From JACVCJ01 sp052437175 (GTDB lineage Bacteria > Bacteroidota > Bacteroidia > CAIKAF01): a DNA stretch of 64,000 nt. Under the pieces are notes generated by a model that saw only the letters and a list, made by a program, of their open reading frames with translations, searched no databases and was not told the origin of the DNA. The position numbers and the translations under genes were made by a program. The number at the start of each line of letters is the position of its first letter. Position 1 is the stretch's first letter. Below are positions 24,736 through 33,809 of this stretch, piece after piece. The stretch is taken from the NCBI GenBank assembly GCA_052437175.1, contig JBQVOK010000011.1, positions 1 through 64,000 on the forward strand. Reading direction: 5' to 3'.

Positions 24736-25824
24736 TTAATCGAAGAACTCGATCTTTACTTTCGGACTGGTGCAGACGGCCTGGCAGGTAAGTACAAAAC
24801 CTGCGTCCACTTCTTTCTGCGTAAGAATGTTGTTTTCGATCATGCGCACGCTGCCTTCGGTTACTTTGGCCATACAGGTGCTGCAGATACCGGCCTCGCA
24901 GGAGTACGGCGGATCGAGCCCGGCGTCCTGGGCTGCAGCCAGGATGGTCTTGCGCGGCCCTACACTCAGGTTGTGCGTTATACCGCCGAGCGTCAGTTCT
25001 ACTTCGGCATTGCCACCCGCGGCAGGTTGTGCAGTACCGGTGGCGTTTGCCTGTGCAGCGGCGCCGCTGTTCCCGGAAACCGGGGCCGTAAAATATTCGA
25101 TATGGATCTGTTCGTCCGAAAGATTCGTATGGAAAAGTCCGTTCTTCACGGCATCCATCATACCGGCCGGACCGCAGATAAATACGTCGGCCGTATATTC
25201 TTCGCGCCGCACCTTGCTGTAGATCTTTTTTACCGTATCTACCGTCAGCGGGCCTTTGATGCCGCTGAAGAAAAGTCCGGCCGAATCGTACACGTGCGTT
25301 ACTTCAAAACGGCCTTTGTGGCTTTTTTCAAACTGCTCCAGCTGGTCTTTAAAGATCACCGTGTTCTTGCTGCGGTTGGCATATACCAGGTGTATAATAC
25401 TCTGCGGCTCAGATTGCAGTACCGTTTTCAGGATCGACATCATGGGGGTGATGCCCGAACCGCCGGCAAACAGGATGTACTGTTTTTTAGCGGAGGCATT
25501 GATCTCCGGCGTAAAACGACCTTCGGGCGGCATCAGTTTCAGCACGTCACCGGCTTTCAGTGTGGTATTCAGGTATACGCTCATACGGCCGCCCTGTACC
25601 TTTTTTACAGTAACGGCGGGCTGCGGATCGCTCAGGGGAGAGGTGCACAGAGAATAGGCCCGGCGCACATTTTCGCCCTGTACATTCATCTCTATGGTAA
25701 TGTACTGACCGGCTTTATAGGCAAAATCGGCCTTACGGTCTTCCGGGATATCAAAATAAACGGATACGGCATCGTCCGTTTCGCGCTGAACACGTGCTAC
25801 TTTAATGTCGAAAAAGGTACTCAT
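24736..25824 (-). CDS. PaaE/Hmp-type ferredoxin reductase with C-terminal 2Fe-2S domain
   Basis: The 362-residue electron-transfer flavoprotein has an FAD domain (about 1-105, with RAYSLCTSP for flavin) and an NAD(P)H domain (about 108-235, GGSGITPMMSILKTVL). A linker of Ala/Gly precedes a plant-type 2Fe-2S ferredoxin domain with C309, C314, C317 and C347. PaaE feeds electrons to phenylacetyl-CoA epoxidase, but no paaABCD genes are adjacent. The partner may be another oxygenase or desaturase. The gene is monocistronic with its own terminator. Confidence 0.87.
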   Translation of the reverse strand: MSTFFDIKVARVQRETDDAVSVYFDIPEDRKADFAYKAGQYITIEMNVQGENVRRAYSLCTSPLSDPQPAVTVKKVQGGRMSVYLNTTLKAGDVLKLMPPEGRFTPEINASAKKQYILFAGGSGITPMMSILKTVLQSEPQSIIHLVYANRSKNTVIFKDQLEQFEKSHKGRFEVTHVYDSAGLFFSGIKGPLTVDTVKKIYSKVRREEYTADVFICGPAGMMDAVKNGLFHTNLSDEQIHIEYFTAPVSGNSGAAAQANATGTAQPAAGGNAEVELTLGGITHNLSVGPRKTILAAAQDAGLDPPYSCEAGICSTCMAKVTEGSVRMIENNILTQKEVDAGFVLTCQAVCTSPKVKIEFFD

Positions 25825-25912
25825 TGCTATGTTTTTTCACTTTTAAAAAACGGGGCTGCCGTCATTTTTGTTCATTTGCAGGGCCCGAAATCGGGTGCTA
25901 AAATACATTAAA

Positions 25913-26575
25913 ATGCCACAAAGGAAAATTGCAGTCATTGCCGGGGCCTCCGGACTTATCGGCAGCCGCTTGCTGGAACAGCTCCTCGGATCGCCCGAAT
26001 ATACCCGTGTCATCAGCATCGGCCGAAGGCAACTGCCCCTGAAAAATGAAAAGCTCGAACAGCTGATCTCCGATTTTTCAGACCTGAAGAAATACGATAT
26101 CTGGACAGAAACCAGTGTGGTCTTCTGCTGCATAGGCACCACCATGAAAAAGGCCGGCAGTAAAGAGGCTTTTCGCCGGGTAGACTACGAAATTCCTGTA
26201 CGCCTGGCAGAAGCGGCCTCCCTGGCCGATGCCCAGTTTCACCTGGTGAGCAGTATCGGCGCTTCGGTGACCACATCGAACTTTTACCTGCATACCAAGG
26301 GCGAAACGGAAGCTTTCCTGCGCAGTGCGGGCCTGCGTTCGGTACATATTTACCGCCCCTCGCTGCTGCTGGGCAAAAGAGCCGAATTCCGTTTTGGCGA
26401 AAAGCTGGGGATCTGGCTGTACGGTGCATTTTCCTGGCTGATGCTGGGACCATTGCGTAAGTATAAAGGTATACAGGCGGATAAAGTGGCGGCGGCCATG
26501 CTGCATTTCAGCCTGGCTAAGACCGAAGAAGGCGTTTTTATACATGAGAATAACGAATTGCTGGACTTATCCTAA
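25913..26575 (+). CDS. Atypical SDR, NAD(P)H-binding protein (HTATIP2-like)
   Basis: The 220-residue protein has an N-terminal Rossmann motif GASGLIGSRLL (residues 9-19) and HLVSSIGAS / YLHTKGETEAFL, the atypical-SDR equivalents of the active-site strand and the YxxxK helix (YLHTKG). This pattern matches the CC3/HTATIP2-like group. ATG 25913 gives MPQRKIAVIAGASG, a classic start; the TTG at 25868 is rejected. The substrate is unknown. It is divergent from the PaaE-like reductase. Confidence 0.82.
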   Translation: MPQRKIAVIAGASGLIGSRLLEQLLGSPEYTRVISIGRRQLPLKNEKLEQLISDFSDLKKYDIWTETSVVFCCIGTTMKKAGSKEAFRRVDYEIPVRLAEAASLADAQFHLVSSIGASVTTSNFYLHTKGETEAFLRSAGLRSVHIYRPSLLLGKRAEFRFGEKLGIWLYGAFSWLMLGPLRKYKGIQADKVAAAMLHFSLAKTEEGVFIHENNELLDLS

Positions 26576-26634
26576 AAATAACACCGAATTCTCATAATAA
26601 ATGGTTACTTTCGATTTTCCTAAAATCATAAGGA

Positions 26635-27102
26635 ATGAAGGAAATAAAAAGTGAAGTGGTGTTCCGGCAGTACGACAGTATCTCGGACACACCCGAACAG
26701 GCGGGCGAAGGATTGGAAATGGCCGGGAAAGCAAGAGAAAAAGCATACGCCCCGTATTCAAAATTTAAAGTAGGAGCTTGTGTGGTGCTGGCCAACGGAG
26801 CCGTATACACCGGTAATAACCAGGAGAACGCTGCCTATCCCGACGGACTTTGTGCCGAACGGGTGGCCCTTTTTAAGGCCTCGGCCGATAATCCCGGGGT
26901 GGGTGTGCAATCTGTATACGTGTCCTGCGAGAACGGAGACAATGTATCCGCCCCCTGCGGAAGCTGCCGCCAGGTAATGATGGAATTTGAGGCCCGGCAG
27001 GGCAGCCCGGTGGAGATATGGTTCCCCGGCGGCAATGGCACCTACCTGCATGCACCCTCGGTAAGCAGCCTGCTGCCGTTCCCCTTTAAGCTGGAGCCCT
27101 GA
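26635..27102 (+). CDS. cdd: Cytidine deaminase
   Basis: The 155-residue zinc deaminase converts cytidine and deoxycytidine to uridine forms in pyrimidine salvage. Zinc and catalysis: C73 and E75 in CAERVA, then P107-C108-G-S-C111. APYSKFKVGACV (39-50) forms the nucleoside pocket and NNQENAAYPDGL the ribose contacts. The length fits the homotetrameric class. It is 59 bases after the SDR on the same strand and may be co-transcribed. pyrE and pyrD lie elsewhere in the window. Confidence 0.95.
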   Translation: MKEIKSEVVFRQYDSISDTPEQAGEGLEMAGKAREKAYAPYSKFKVGACVVLANGAVYTGNNQENAAYPDGLCAERVALFKASADNPGVGVQSVYVSCENGDNVSAPCGSCRQVMMEFEARQGSPVEIWFPGGNGTYLHAPSVSSLLPFPFKLEP

Positions 27103-27177
27103 ATGCCGCACAGGGTAAGGTGTAAGGGCGCTTACCCGGAAAAATTCGACAGGGTTGGTAATAGCTCCCAAAAAGTA

Positions 27178-27185
27178 TATCTTTG
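27178..27185 (+). promoter_or_regulatory. -7 box TATCTTTG for pdhA, with -33 TTG
   Basis: TAnnTTTG is at 27178-27185. A TTG at 27155-27157 is 20 bases upstream, the spacing expected for the Bacteroidota -33/-7 pair. The start codon is at 27203. Confidence 0.65.
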
Positions 27186-27202
27186 GCACGAAATTGTTGT
27201 CT

Positions 27203-28201
27203 ATGGCTAATAAAAAGAAATATTCCAGGGAAACTTATTTATACTGGTATGAGCTGATGTTACTGTGCCGCCGTTTTGAAGAAAAGTGCGGGCAGCTGTA
27301 TACCATGCAGAAATTCGGCGGATTCTGCCACCTGTACATCGGGCAGGAAGCGCTGGTAGCCGGTTCGGAAAGCGTACTGCGCAGAGACGACCGTGTGATC
27401 ACTGCTTACCGTAACCACGTACATCCTTTCGGACGCGGCATGCATCCCAAATACGTAATGGCCGAGCTCTACGGTAAATCTACCGGCTGCTCCGGCGGTA
27501 AAGGCGGCAGTATGCACATGTTCAGCAAAGAACTGAGCTTTTTCGGCGGTCACGGTATCGTGGGCGGCCAGATCCCGCTCGGGGCCGGTATCGCTTTTGC
27601 CGATAAATACCGCGGGGGCGACCAGGTAACCCTCTGTTACATGGGAGACGGTGCCATCCGCCAGGGAGCTTTCCATGAGGCCCTGAACATGGCCATGACC
27701 TGGAAACTGCCGGTGATCTTCATCATCGAGAACAATAAATATGCAATGGGTACTTCGGTGGAACGCACATCGAACGTAACCGAACTGTATAAACTGGGTT
27801 CTGCTTTCGAAATGCCTTCCTTCCCGGTGGACGGAATGCGCGTGGAAGCCGTACACGAAGCTATTGAAGAAGCGGTAGACCGTGCCCGTAAAGGCAATGG
27901 CCCCACACTGCTCGAAATGAACACCTACCGTTACAAAGGTCACTCCATGAGCGACCCGCAGAAATACCGCAGCAAAGACGAGGTGGAAGAGTACAAAAAG
28001 CTCGATCCGATCGAACTGGTGCTCGAAGCCATCCAGAAGAACAAATACGCTACCGAAGCGGAAATTGAAGCGATTAATGAAAAAGTAAAAGCCCTGGTGG
28101 AAGAAAGCGTACAGTTCGCTGAAGAATCCCCTGCGCCCGATCCGGAGAAACTGTACGTAGGCGTGTATGCCGAGGCAGATTATCCGTTCATTATGGAATA
28201 A
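27203..28201 (+). CDS. pdhA: Pyruvate dehydrogenase E1 component, alpha subunit
   Basis: The 332-residue thiamine-diphosphate subunit belongs to the alpha2beta2-type E1. The TPP motif runs from GDGAIRQG (148-155) to ENNKY (176-180). The phosphorylation-loop-like YRYKGHSMSDPQKYR near residues 238-252 is conserved. It decarboxylates pyruvate together with an E1-beta subunit that is not encoded here. It is followed after 36 bases by the E2 gene, and the pair shares the promoter at 27178. Confidence 0.94.
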   Translation: MANKKKYSRETYLYWYELMLLCRRFEEKCGQLYTMQKFGGFCHLYIGQEALVAGSESVLRRDDRVITAYRNHVHPFGRGMHPKYVMAELYGKSTGCSGGKGGSMHMFSKELSFFGGHGIVGGQIPLGAGIAFADKYRGGDQVTLCYMGDGAIRQGAFHEALNMAMTWKLPVIFIIENNKYAMGTSVERTSNVTELYKLGSAFEMPSFPVDGMRVEAVHEAIEEAVDRARKGNGPTLLEMNTYRYKGHSMSDPQKYRSKDEVEEYKKLDPIELVLEAIQKNKYATEAEIEAINEKVKALVEESVQFAEESPAPDPEKLYVGVYAEADYPFIME

Positions 28202-28237
28202 GTAACCGAATTAAAACGTTAAGAGCAGAAATAAGTT

Positions 28238-29488
28238 ATGGCAGAAATTGTGCGTATGCCCAAACTTTCGGACACAATGACCGAAGGTGTTGTTGCCAAA
28301 TGGCATAAAAAGGTGGGTGATAAGGTAAAAGCAGGCGATCTGCTGGCAGATATCGAAACCGATAAGGCCACCATGGAATTCGAATCCTTCCAGGACGGCG
28401 TACTGCTGCACCAGGGAGTAAGCGAAGGAGCCACCGCCCCCGTAGATTCTATCCTGGCCATTTTGGGTAAGGAAGGCGAAGATATTTCGGCCCTGCTGAA
28501 AGAAGGCGGAGCCCCGGCAAAAGAAACAAAGAAAGAAGAACCGGCTGATAAAAAAGAGGAAGCAAAAGACGAAGCGGCTCCGGCCCAAACGGAAAGCGCT
28601 CCCGCCGCCGTACAGCAGGACACTGCTTCGGACAGCCGCGTAAAAGCCAGTCCGCTGGCTAAAAGCATTGCCAAAGATAAAGGCATCGATATCAGCAAAG
28701 TTCCCGGTTCCGGGGACGGAGGCCGTATCGTTAAGAAAGACGTAGAAAATTATAAACCCGCTGCCGGAAAGGCGGCATCTTCTTCGGCCACGGCTGTGGT
28801 GGGACAGGAGTCTTACGAGGACGTGCCCCTGTCGCAGATGCGCAAGACCATTGCCCGCCGCCTGAGCGAAAGCAAATTCTCGGCGCCGCATTTCTATCTT
28901 ACGATGGAAATAGATATGGACAACGCCATGGCTGCCCGTAAGGCCATCAATGAGAACAGCGAGGTCCGTATTTCGTTCAACGACCTGGTGATCAAAGCTG
29001 TGGCCATGGCCCTGCGCAAACACCCCAAAGTGAACGCTTCCTGGCTGGGCGATAAGATCCGTTACAATCACCACATCCACATCGGGGTGGCTGTAGCCAT
29101 TGAAGAAGGCCTGGTGGTGCCGGTGCTGAAATTTGCCGATGCCAAGAACCTGTCGCAGATCAACGAAGAAGTGAAAGTATTTGCCGGTAAGGCCCGCGAT
29201 AAAAAGCTGCAGCCTGCCGAAATGGAAGGCAATACCTTTACCATCAGCAACCTGGGTATGTACGGTATCGAAGACTTTACCGCCATCATTAACCCGCCCG
29301 ACAGCTGTATCATGGCCGTTGGCGGTATTAAACAGACGCCGGTAGTGAAGAACGGACAGGTAGTTCCGGGCAACGTAATGAAAATTACACTTTCCTGCGA
29401 TCACCGCAGCGTAGACGGAGCTACGGGAAGCGAGTTCCTGCAGACCTTCAAGCGCTACATGGAAAATCCGATCCTGATGCTTTCCTAA
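28238..29488 (+). CDS. pdhC: Dihydrolipoamide acetyltransferase (PDH E2)
   Basis: The 416-residue E2 has one lipoyl domain (1-78) with lipoylated K43 in ETDKATME and an Ala/Glu/Lys-rich linker (about 85-125). An E1/E3-binding domain follows (about 130-165, VKASPLAKSIAKDKGID). The catalytic domain (about 190-416) has the active-site H389..D393 in DHRSVDGATG. It forms the complex core and passes acetyl groups to CoA. It depends on lipoylation, for which lipA is at 10.8 kb. It ends at a strong terminator. Confidence 0.95.
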   Translation: MAEIVRMPKLSDTMTEGVVAKWHKKVGDKVKAGDLLADIETDKATMEFESFQDGVLLHQGVSEGATAPVDSILAILGKEGEDISALLKEGGAPAKETKKEEPADKKEEAKDEAAPAQTESAPAAVQQDTASDSRVKASPLAKSIAKDKGIDISKVPGSGDGGRIVKKDVENYKPAAGKAASSSATAVVGQESYEDVPLSQMRKTIARRLSESKFSAPHFYLTMEIDMDNAMAARKAINENSEVRISFNDLVIKAVAMALRKHPKVNASWLGDKIRYNHHIHIGVAVAIEEGLVVPVLKFADAKNLSQINEEVKVFAGKARDKKLQPAEMEGNTFTISNLGMYGIEDFTAIINPPDSCIMAVGGIKQTPVVKNGQVVPGNVMKITLSCDHRSVDGATGSEFLQTFKRYMENPILMLS

Positions 29489-29510
29489 AAGAAAGAACAA
29501 CGTATAAAAG

Positions 29511-29537
29511 AAAAGGGGCCGCAAAGCCCCTTTTTTT
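29511..29537 (+). terminator. Intrinsic terminator after pdhC (bidirectional)
   Basis: AAAAGGGGC (29511-29519) pairs with GCCCCTTTT (29526-29534), and T continues to 29537. The A-rich 5' arm lets it also stop the convergent M1 peptidase transcript. Confidence 0.9.
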
Positions 29538-29555
29538 ATGGTCGGTATGGACGCG

Positions 29556-31412
29556 CTACGGAGCGGTCCAGGTATTATTGGCAGGTTTCAGGTCGGCCAG
29601 TCGTCCGCTTGGATCGATCTGCACTTTACGCACATCGCCGAAGGCCACATTTTCGAGCACCAGCTGGTAGTTGGGATTTACCCAGGCCCAGGAAGCCGCT
29701 GCGGTAAAGGTCTTATCTCCGTCGGTCTTTTTGGCGCCGCGCATAATATCCAGCGGAATGGTATAATACTGAACGGAGCCGTTCTTTAGGGTTACGGCCA
29801 CATCCAGCGGCATCGGGAACTGTCCGTTGCGTTGCAGGTTGATCACGGTGCCTTTGCCTTTTTTGTCTACCAGGCCCACCCGGTAATCGATGCCGTTGAG
29901 GCTGTATACGTATTGATTCAGGTACCAGTCGAGCTCCAGTTGTGTATATTTTTCAAATACACGCAGAAAATTCACGGGCGTGGGATGTTTAAAGCCCCAT
30001 TCGTTGTAATAACGGTGCAGGCAGACATCGAAGGCCTGCATACCGGTAATGTAGCTGAGCTGCGCCAGGAAAACGGAACCCATACTATATGACGATATCC
30101 CGTAGGCATAATTGGTCTGGAACCAGTCGCCGTGGGTACAGAGCGGCTCACGCAGGCCCACGCTGTCCAGCATACGCAGTCCTTCATAATCTTCTTCAAA
30201 CGGATTGGCCTTTTTCTCGTTGTAGATGATATCCATACAGTAATTGGTGGCGTAGGTAGTAAAACCTTCGTCCATCCAGGGGTACAGGGTCTCGTTGGTG
30301 GCCAGTACGCCATAGAACCAGTTATGAGCTGCTTCGTGTACAGAAACGCCCACCAGGCTGCTTTCGGTACGGCGCCCGGTAATGAGGGTCATCATGGGGT
30401 ATTCCATACCACCGTCGCCCCCCTGTACAAAGCTGAATTGCTTGTAGGGGTATTTGCCGAACTTGTTCTTCATCAGGTCGAAGAACTGTGCCATTTTGGC
30501 CGGCAGGGCTTCCCAGGCCGCCACGTATTTTTCTTCGGGCTGGTAAAAGAAGTGCAGCTCCACACCGTCGTCGTTGGTGTAACGCTTGTGTACGTAATCG
30601 GGATCGGCACCCCAGGCAAAATCATGTACGGCAGGGGCTTTAAAATGCCAGTGCAGCTTGTCGCCAGTCGGCGGAGCGGGTTTACTGCCGGGTGTTTCGT
30701 AGCCTTTACCGATCTCCTGCGGGTTTTGCAGGTAACCGGTAGCGCCTATGGTGTAGGCTTTATCCATGTGGATGGTCACGTCAAAATCCCCCCATACGCC
30801 GTAAAACTCACGGCCGATATAGGGATCGGCGTGCCAGCCCATATAATCGTATTCGCAGAGTTTGGGGTACCACTGGCTCATGGAATAATCGATGCCCTCG
30901 GCGCTGTTGCGGCCGCTGCGGCGGATCTGCAGGGGCACCTGTGCCTCAAATTCCATTTTAAAAACGGTGGTTTTTCCCGGCAGCAGGGGTTGGGCCAGCG
31001 TAACTTCCAGTATGGTACCGCTGGTTTTATGTTGCAGGTCTTTACCGTCTTGTTTCAGGCTGCGTATTTTCTGATAGCCGATCTCATCGCTTTTCAGTTT
31101 ACCGATACGGTCGCCGATGCGGCGGTCGCGGTCGCGCAGGTTCTGGTTACGGATGTCCATTTCGCTGCCGGGCTGAAAAGCGTTGAAATACAGGTGATAA
31201 TACACCCGGTGCAGGGTGTCGGGCGAATTGTTGTAATAGGTAAGTTCCTGTTTACCTTGGTACTGGTGCTTTTTGTGATCGAAGTCGATATCTATCACGT
31301 AATTTACTTTCTGCTGCCAGTAGCCGCCGTTCTGTGCGTTAAGTCCGGCTGCCGAGAGCAGCAGTGTGCCCAGCAGCAGCGTTTTCCCGAAATGCCTGCG
31401 TGTTGTATTCAT
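29556..31412 (-). CDS. M1-family metallopeptidase (secreted aminopeptidase)
   Basis: The 618-residue protein has a signal peptide (1-26, ending GLNAQ). Zinc site: HEAAH followed 18 residues later by the third ligand Glu in WMDEGFTTY, the M1 spacing HEXXHX18E. The exopeptidase GxMEN-like motif appears as GGMEYP. The N-terminal beta domain (about 35-260) precedes the catalytic domain, and the C-terminal part is short. It probably degrades peptides in the periplasm or outside. ATG 31412 is preferred because upstream extensions lack signal character. Convergent with pdhC. Confidence 0.93.
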   Translation of the reverse strand: MNTTRRHFGKTLLLGTLLLSAAGLNAQNGGYWQQKVNYVIDIDFDHKKHQYQGKQELTYYNNSPDTLHRVYYHLYFNAFQPGSEMDIRNQNLRDRDRRIGDRIGKLKSDEIGYQKIRSLKQDGKDLQHKTSGTILEVTLAQPLLPGKTTVFKMEFEAQVPLQIRRSGRNSAEGIDYSMSQWYPKLCEYDYMGWHADPYIGREFYGVWGDFDVTIHMDKAYTIGATGYLQNPQEIGKGYETPGSKPAPPTGDKLHWHFKAPAVHDFAWGADPDYVHKRYTNDDGVELHFFYQPEEKYVAAWEALPAKMAQFFDLMKNKFGKYPYKQFSFVQGGDGGMEYPMMTLITGRRTESSLVGVSVHEAAHNWFYGVLATNETLYPWMDEGFTTYATNYCMDIIYNEKKANPFEEDYEGLRMLDSVGLREPLCTHGDWFQTNYAYGISSYSMGSVFLAQLSYITGMQAFDVCLHRYYNEWGFKHPTPVNFLRVFEKYTQLELDWYLNQYVYSLNGIDYRVGLVDKKGKGTVINLQRNGQFPMPLDVAVTLKNGSVQYYTIPLDIMRGAKKTDGDKTFTAAASWAWVNPNYQLVLENVAFGDVRKVQIDPSGRLADLKPANNTWTAP

Positions 31413-31567
31413 TCTGTTTCTAAACTGATGGTGTAAGTATACAGAATTTCGGGCGTATCTGCCATAAATTTCGGCAAAGCGCAGGTTTACGGGCACAAAA
31501 AGATTAGGCAAGCGCCGATGTGTCAAGGATAGCAGTTATCTTTCATTCCCGGCTAAAGAATAAAAGT

Positions 31568-31575
31568 TACTTTTG
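31568..31575 (+). promoter_or_regulatory. -7 box TACTTTTG for the AlbA/Schlafen-like gene
   Basis: This TAnnTTTG match is 16 bases before the ATG at 31591, implying an almost leaderless mRNA and ruling out the in-frame TTG at 31573 as start. Confidence 0.55.
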
Positions 31576-31590
31576 TATAGGGTGCATAAT

Positions 31591-32910
31591 ATGAGTGAGT
31601 CACAAAATGTAGAATATAAAAGTAGTTGGCGTGATGAATACCTGAAATGGATTTGTGGTTTTTCTAATGCAAACGGAGGTCGTATTTTTATTGGTAAGGA
31701 TGATAATGGAAAAGTAGTAGGAGTTGCCGATGCAAAAAAGTTGTTGGAAGATATTCCAAATAAAGTGCGTGATGTACTTGGTATAATGGTGGATGTAAAC
31801 TTGCATAAAACGAAAAAGGGTGATTACATAGAAATAATAGTTGAATCTTATCCCACACCGGTAAATTACAGGGGCCAGTATCATTATCGCAGTGGTAGTA
31901 CAAAACAGGAGTTGAAAGGCGCAGCCTTAGACAAGTTTATGTTGGAAAAGCAAGGTAAACGTTGGGATGGGGTACCTGTTCCTAAAGTTGTTTTAAAAGA
32001 TCTGAAACAGGAAACATTTGATTTTTTTCGCAAACGGGGACTTAAAAGTAGGCGTTTGATAGTAGACAGTCTTACTGAGACTAATGAGCATTTACTTGAA
32101 AATCTGAAATTAACAGAAGACGGTTATTTAAAGAGAGCAGCTATATTACTTTTTCATTCTGATCCAGAATCGCTTGTTGTAGGTGCTTATATCAGGATCG
32201 GCTATTTTGAAACGGATACAGATTTGCGTTACCAGGATGAGATACATGGTAATTTGTTTGAGCAGGTTGAAAAAACGATGGACTTGTTGTTCACAAAATA
32301 TATCAAGGCAGAAATCAGTTATGAAGATATCTATCGTATCGAGACCTTTGAATATCCCAGGGATGCAATACGGGAGGCTTTACTTAATGCAGTGGTACAT
32401 AAGGACTATTCAGGTAATACCCCAATCCAGATCAGCGTGTATAAGGACAGGATAATGTTCTGGAACGAAGGACAGTTACCGGAAGAGTGGACAATCGAAA
32501 ACCTTTTGGTTAAACATGCCTCAAGACCTTATAATCCGGATATTGCAAATGCTTTTTTCCGAATTGGATATATTGAATCCTGGGGACGAGGTATCAGCAA
32601 AATGATAGAGCAGTGCGCAGCAGCTGGCCTTCCCCAACCTTCTTACTACAATACGGGTTCCGATTTTTGGGTGGAATTTAGAAAGAATATCTACCATGAG
32701 GGATATCTTCAGACACTCGGTTTAAATGAACGGCAAATCAGGGCTGTGTTGTATGTTAAAGAGAATGGAAAAATCACAAATCGTATCTATCAAACATTAA
32801 ATGATTGTTCACGAAATACGGCGAGCAAAGAACTTATGGGGCTGGTGGGAAAAGTGTTGTTAAAATCAAGCGGACAAAAGGGTGCCGGTGCCTATTATAG
32901 CTTTAAGTAA
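31591..32910 (+). CDS. AlbA_2/Schlafen-domain ATP-binding protein, probably horizontally acquired
   Basis: The 439-residue protein has an N-terminal Schlafen AlbA_2 domain (about 1-115: NVEYKSSW, FSNANGGRIFIGKDDNGKVVG, YHYRSGSTKQEL). A middle region and an HATPase_c_4-like domain follow (about 240-360: PRDAIREALLNAVVHKDYS, FWNEGQLPE, ESWGRGISKMIEQC). The C-terminus is a winged-helix-like segment (NERQIRAVLYVKENGKITNR). Such proteins are common in mobile and defence-linked contexts and are often annotated as transcriptional regulators. The codons are clearly more A/T-rich than those of every neighbour, which suggests transfer. It is a single gene with its own promoter. Confidence 0.85.
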   Translation: MSESQNVEYKSSWRDEYLKWICGFSNANGGRIFIGKDDNGKVVGVADAKKLLEDIPNKVRDVLGIMVDVNLHKTKKGDYIEIIVESYPTPVNYRGQYHYRSGSTKQELKGAALDKFMLEKQGKRWDGVPVPKVVLKDLKQETFDFFRKRGLKSRRLIVDSLTETNEHLLENLKLTEDGYLKRAAILLFHSDPESLVVGAYIRIGYFETDTDLRYQDEIHGNLFEQVEKTMDLLFTKYIKAEISYEDIYRIETFEYPRDAIREALLNAVVHKDYSGNTPIQISVYKDRIMFWNEGQLPEEWTIENLLVKHASRPYNPDIANAFFRIGYIESWGRGISKMIEQCAAAGLPQPSYYNTGSDFWVEFRKNIYHEGYLQTLGLNERQIRAVLYVKENGKITNRIYQTLNDCSRNTASKELMGLVGKVLLKSSGQKGAGAYYSFK

Positions 32911-32916
32911 TCCTGA

Positions 32917-32946
32917 ATTGCACAATAATTGCACAAATTGCACAAT
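32917..32946. repeat. ATTGCACAA(T/A) triple repeat after the AlbA-like gene
   Basis: Three copies of ATTGCACAA start at 32917, 32928 and 32937, only 6 bases after the stop codon. TTGCACAA is nearly palindromic (TTG.CAA). Similar Cys/Thr/Asn-rich codon repeats could be a decayed C-terminal extension; alternatively it is a binding-site cluster. Confidence 0.55.
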
Positions 32947-33012
32947 GAGCACTTAAAATATTCCTGTTAAAATAAGACGACTTTTAATGTAGGTGCATGA
33001 TCGCATAAAGCA

Positions 33013-33037
33013 CAAAAAAAGCCTCCGGAGAGGCTTT
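33013..33037 (-). terminator. Intrinsic terminator of the DUF4197 gene
   Basis: AAAGCCTC (33018-33025) pairs with GAGGCTTT (33030-33037) around CGGA. The preceding A-run supplies the T-run on the minus strand. Confidence 0.85.
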
Positions 33038-33044
33038 CTGTTTT

Positions 33045-33737
33045 TTATTGCTGTGCAAAAACTTTTTTGAGCAGGTCGGTGACCCTTGCGTTTACGTCGG
33101 TACGTATTTTCAGTTCTTCTTTGGCTACGTATACGAACAGGCCGTCCAGGGCCTTGTTGGTTACGTGTGCGGCCAGGTTATCGGGGATCGGCGTTACAAA
33201 GGGAATATTGTTATACGTAGTGGAAAACTGTGTCCAGAGCTGCTGGGCGCCTACGGTCTGCAGGGAGTTCTGTATTTTAGGCTGAAAAGCATTATACAGT
33301 CCGTCGTAGGTTTTGCTGCGCAGGTATACCGTAGCGGCATCGTCGTTACCCTGCAGTATGGTAAAGGCATCCTGTATGGTAAGGCCTTCGATGGCATTCC
33401 ACAGGATGGGTTTGGCTTCAATGGCGGCATCTTCGGCGGCGCGGTTTATTTTGGTCACCAGCTGGGTGCTGAGCCCGGGTACAATGGCGTCCACTGCGCT
33501 CACGGCCGTCTGGGCCTCCTGCGGAAGCAGAATTTTAATGGTGGCATCGGCCAGGTACCCGTCCTGTTTATGCAGGCGGGTGGTGGAGGAGTCTGAGCCA
33601 TGTTTCAGGGCCTCTTTCAGTCCGGCGGCAACTTCTTCTTCAGACAGTTTCCCGTTGTTCAGGAGTTCGCAGGAAGTGGACGAAAATATGCCGGTTGCAA
33701 TAACGGCCATAGCGGTGATCTTTAAGAAACGCTTCAT
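33045..33737 (-). CDS. DUF4197 lipoprotein
   Basis: The 230-residue protein has a lipoprotein signal ending SSTSC (Cys23). The mature part matches DUF4197: SEEEVAAGLKEALKHGSDSSTTRL, GYLADATIKILLPQEAQ, and NRAAEDAAIEAKPILWNAIEGLTIQDAFTIL. It is a helical envelope protein of unknown function found in Bacteroidota and some proteobacteria. It lies 72 bases downstream of gpsA on the same strand and may share its transcript, ending at the terminator at 33013. Confidence 0.9.
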   Translation of the reverse strand: MKRFLKITAMAVIATGIFSSTSCELLNNGKLSEEEVAAGLKEALKHGSDSSTTRLHKQDGYLADATIKILLPQEAQTAVSAVDAIVPGLSTQLVTKINRAAEDAAIEAKPILWNAIEGLTIQDAFTILQGNDDAATVYLRSKTYDGLYNAFQPKIQNSLQTVGAQQLWTQFSTTYNNIPFVTPIPDNLAAHVTNKALDGLFVYVAKEELKIRTDVNARVTDLLKKVFAQQ

Positions 33738-33809
33738 GTATAAACAGTTTGATAGATAAAAGTACAATTATTGTTCCGTTTCTGCCCGGAAGGGGTTCTT
33801 ATTCTTTTG

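Noticed and set aside
30132..31436. 434-codon open frame antisense to the M1 peptidase
   Set aside because: It has no recognisable domains or signal and lies wholly opposite a well-supported gene with an intact zinc motif.
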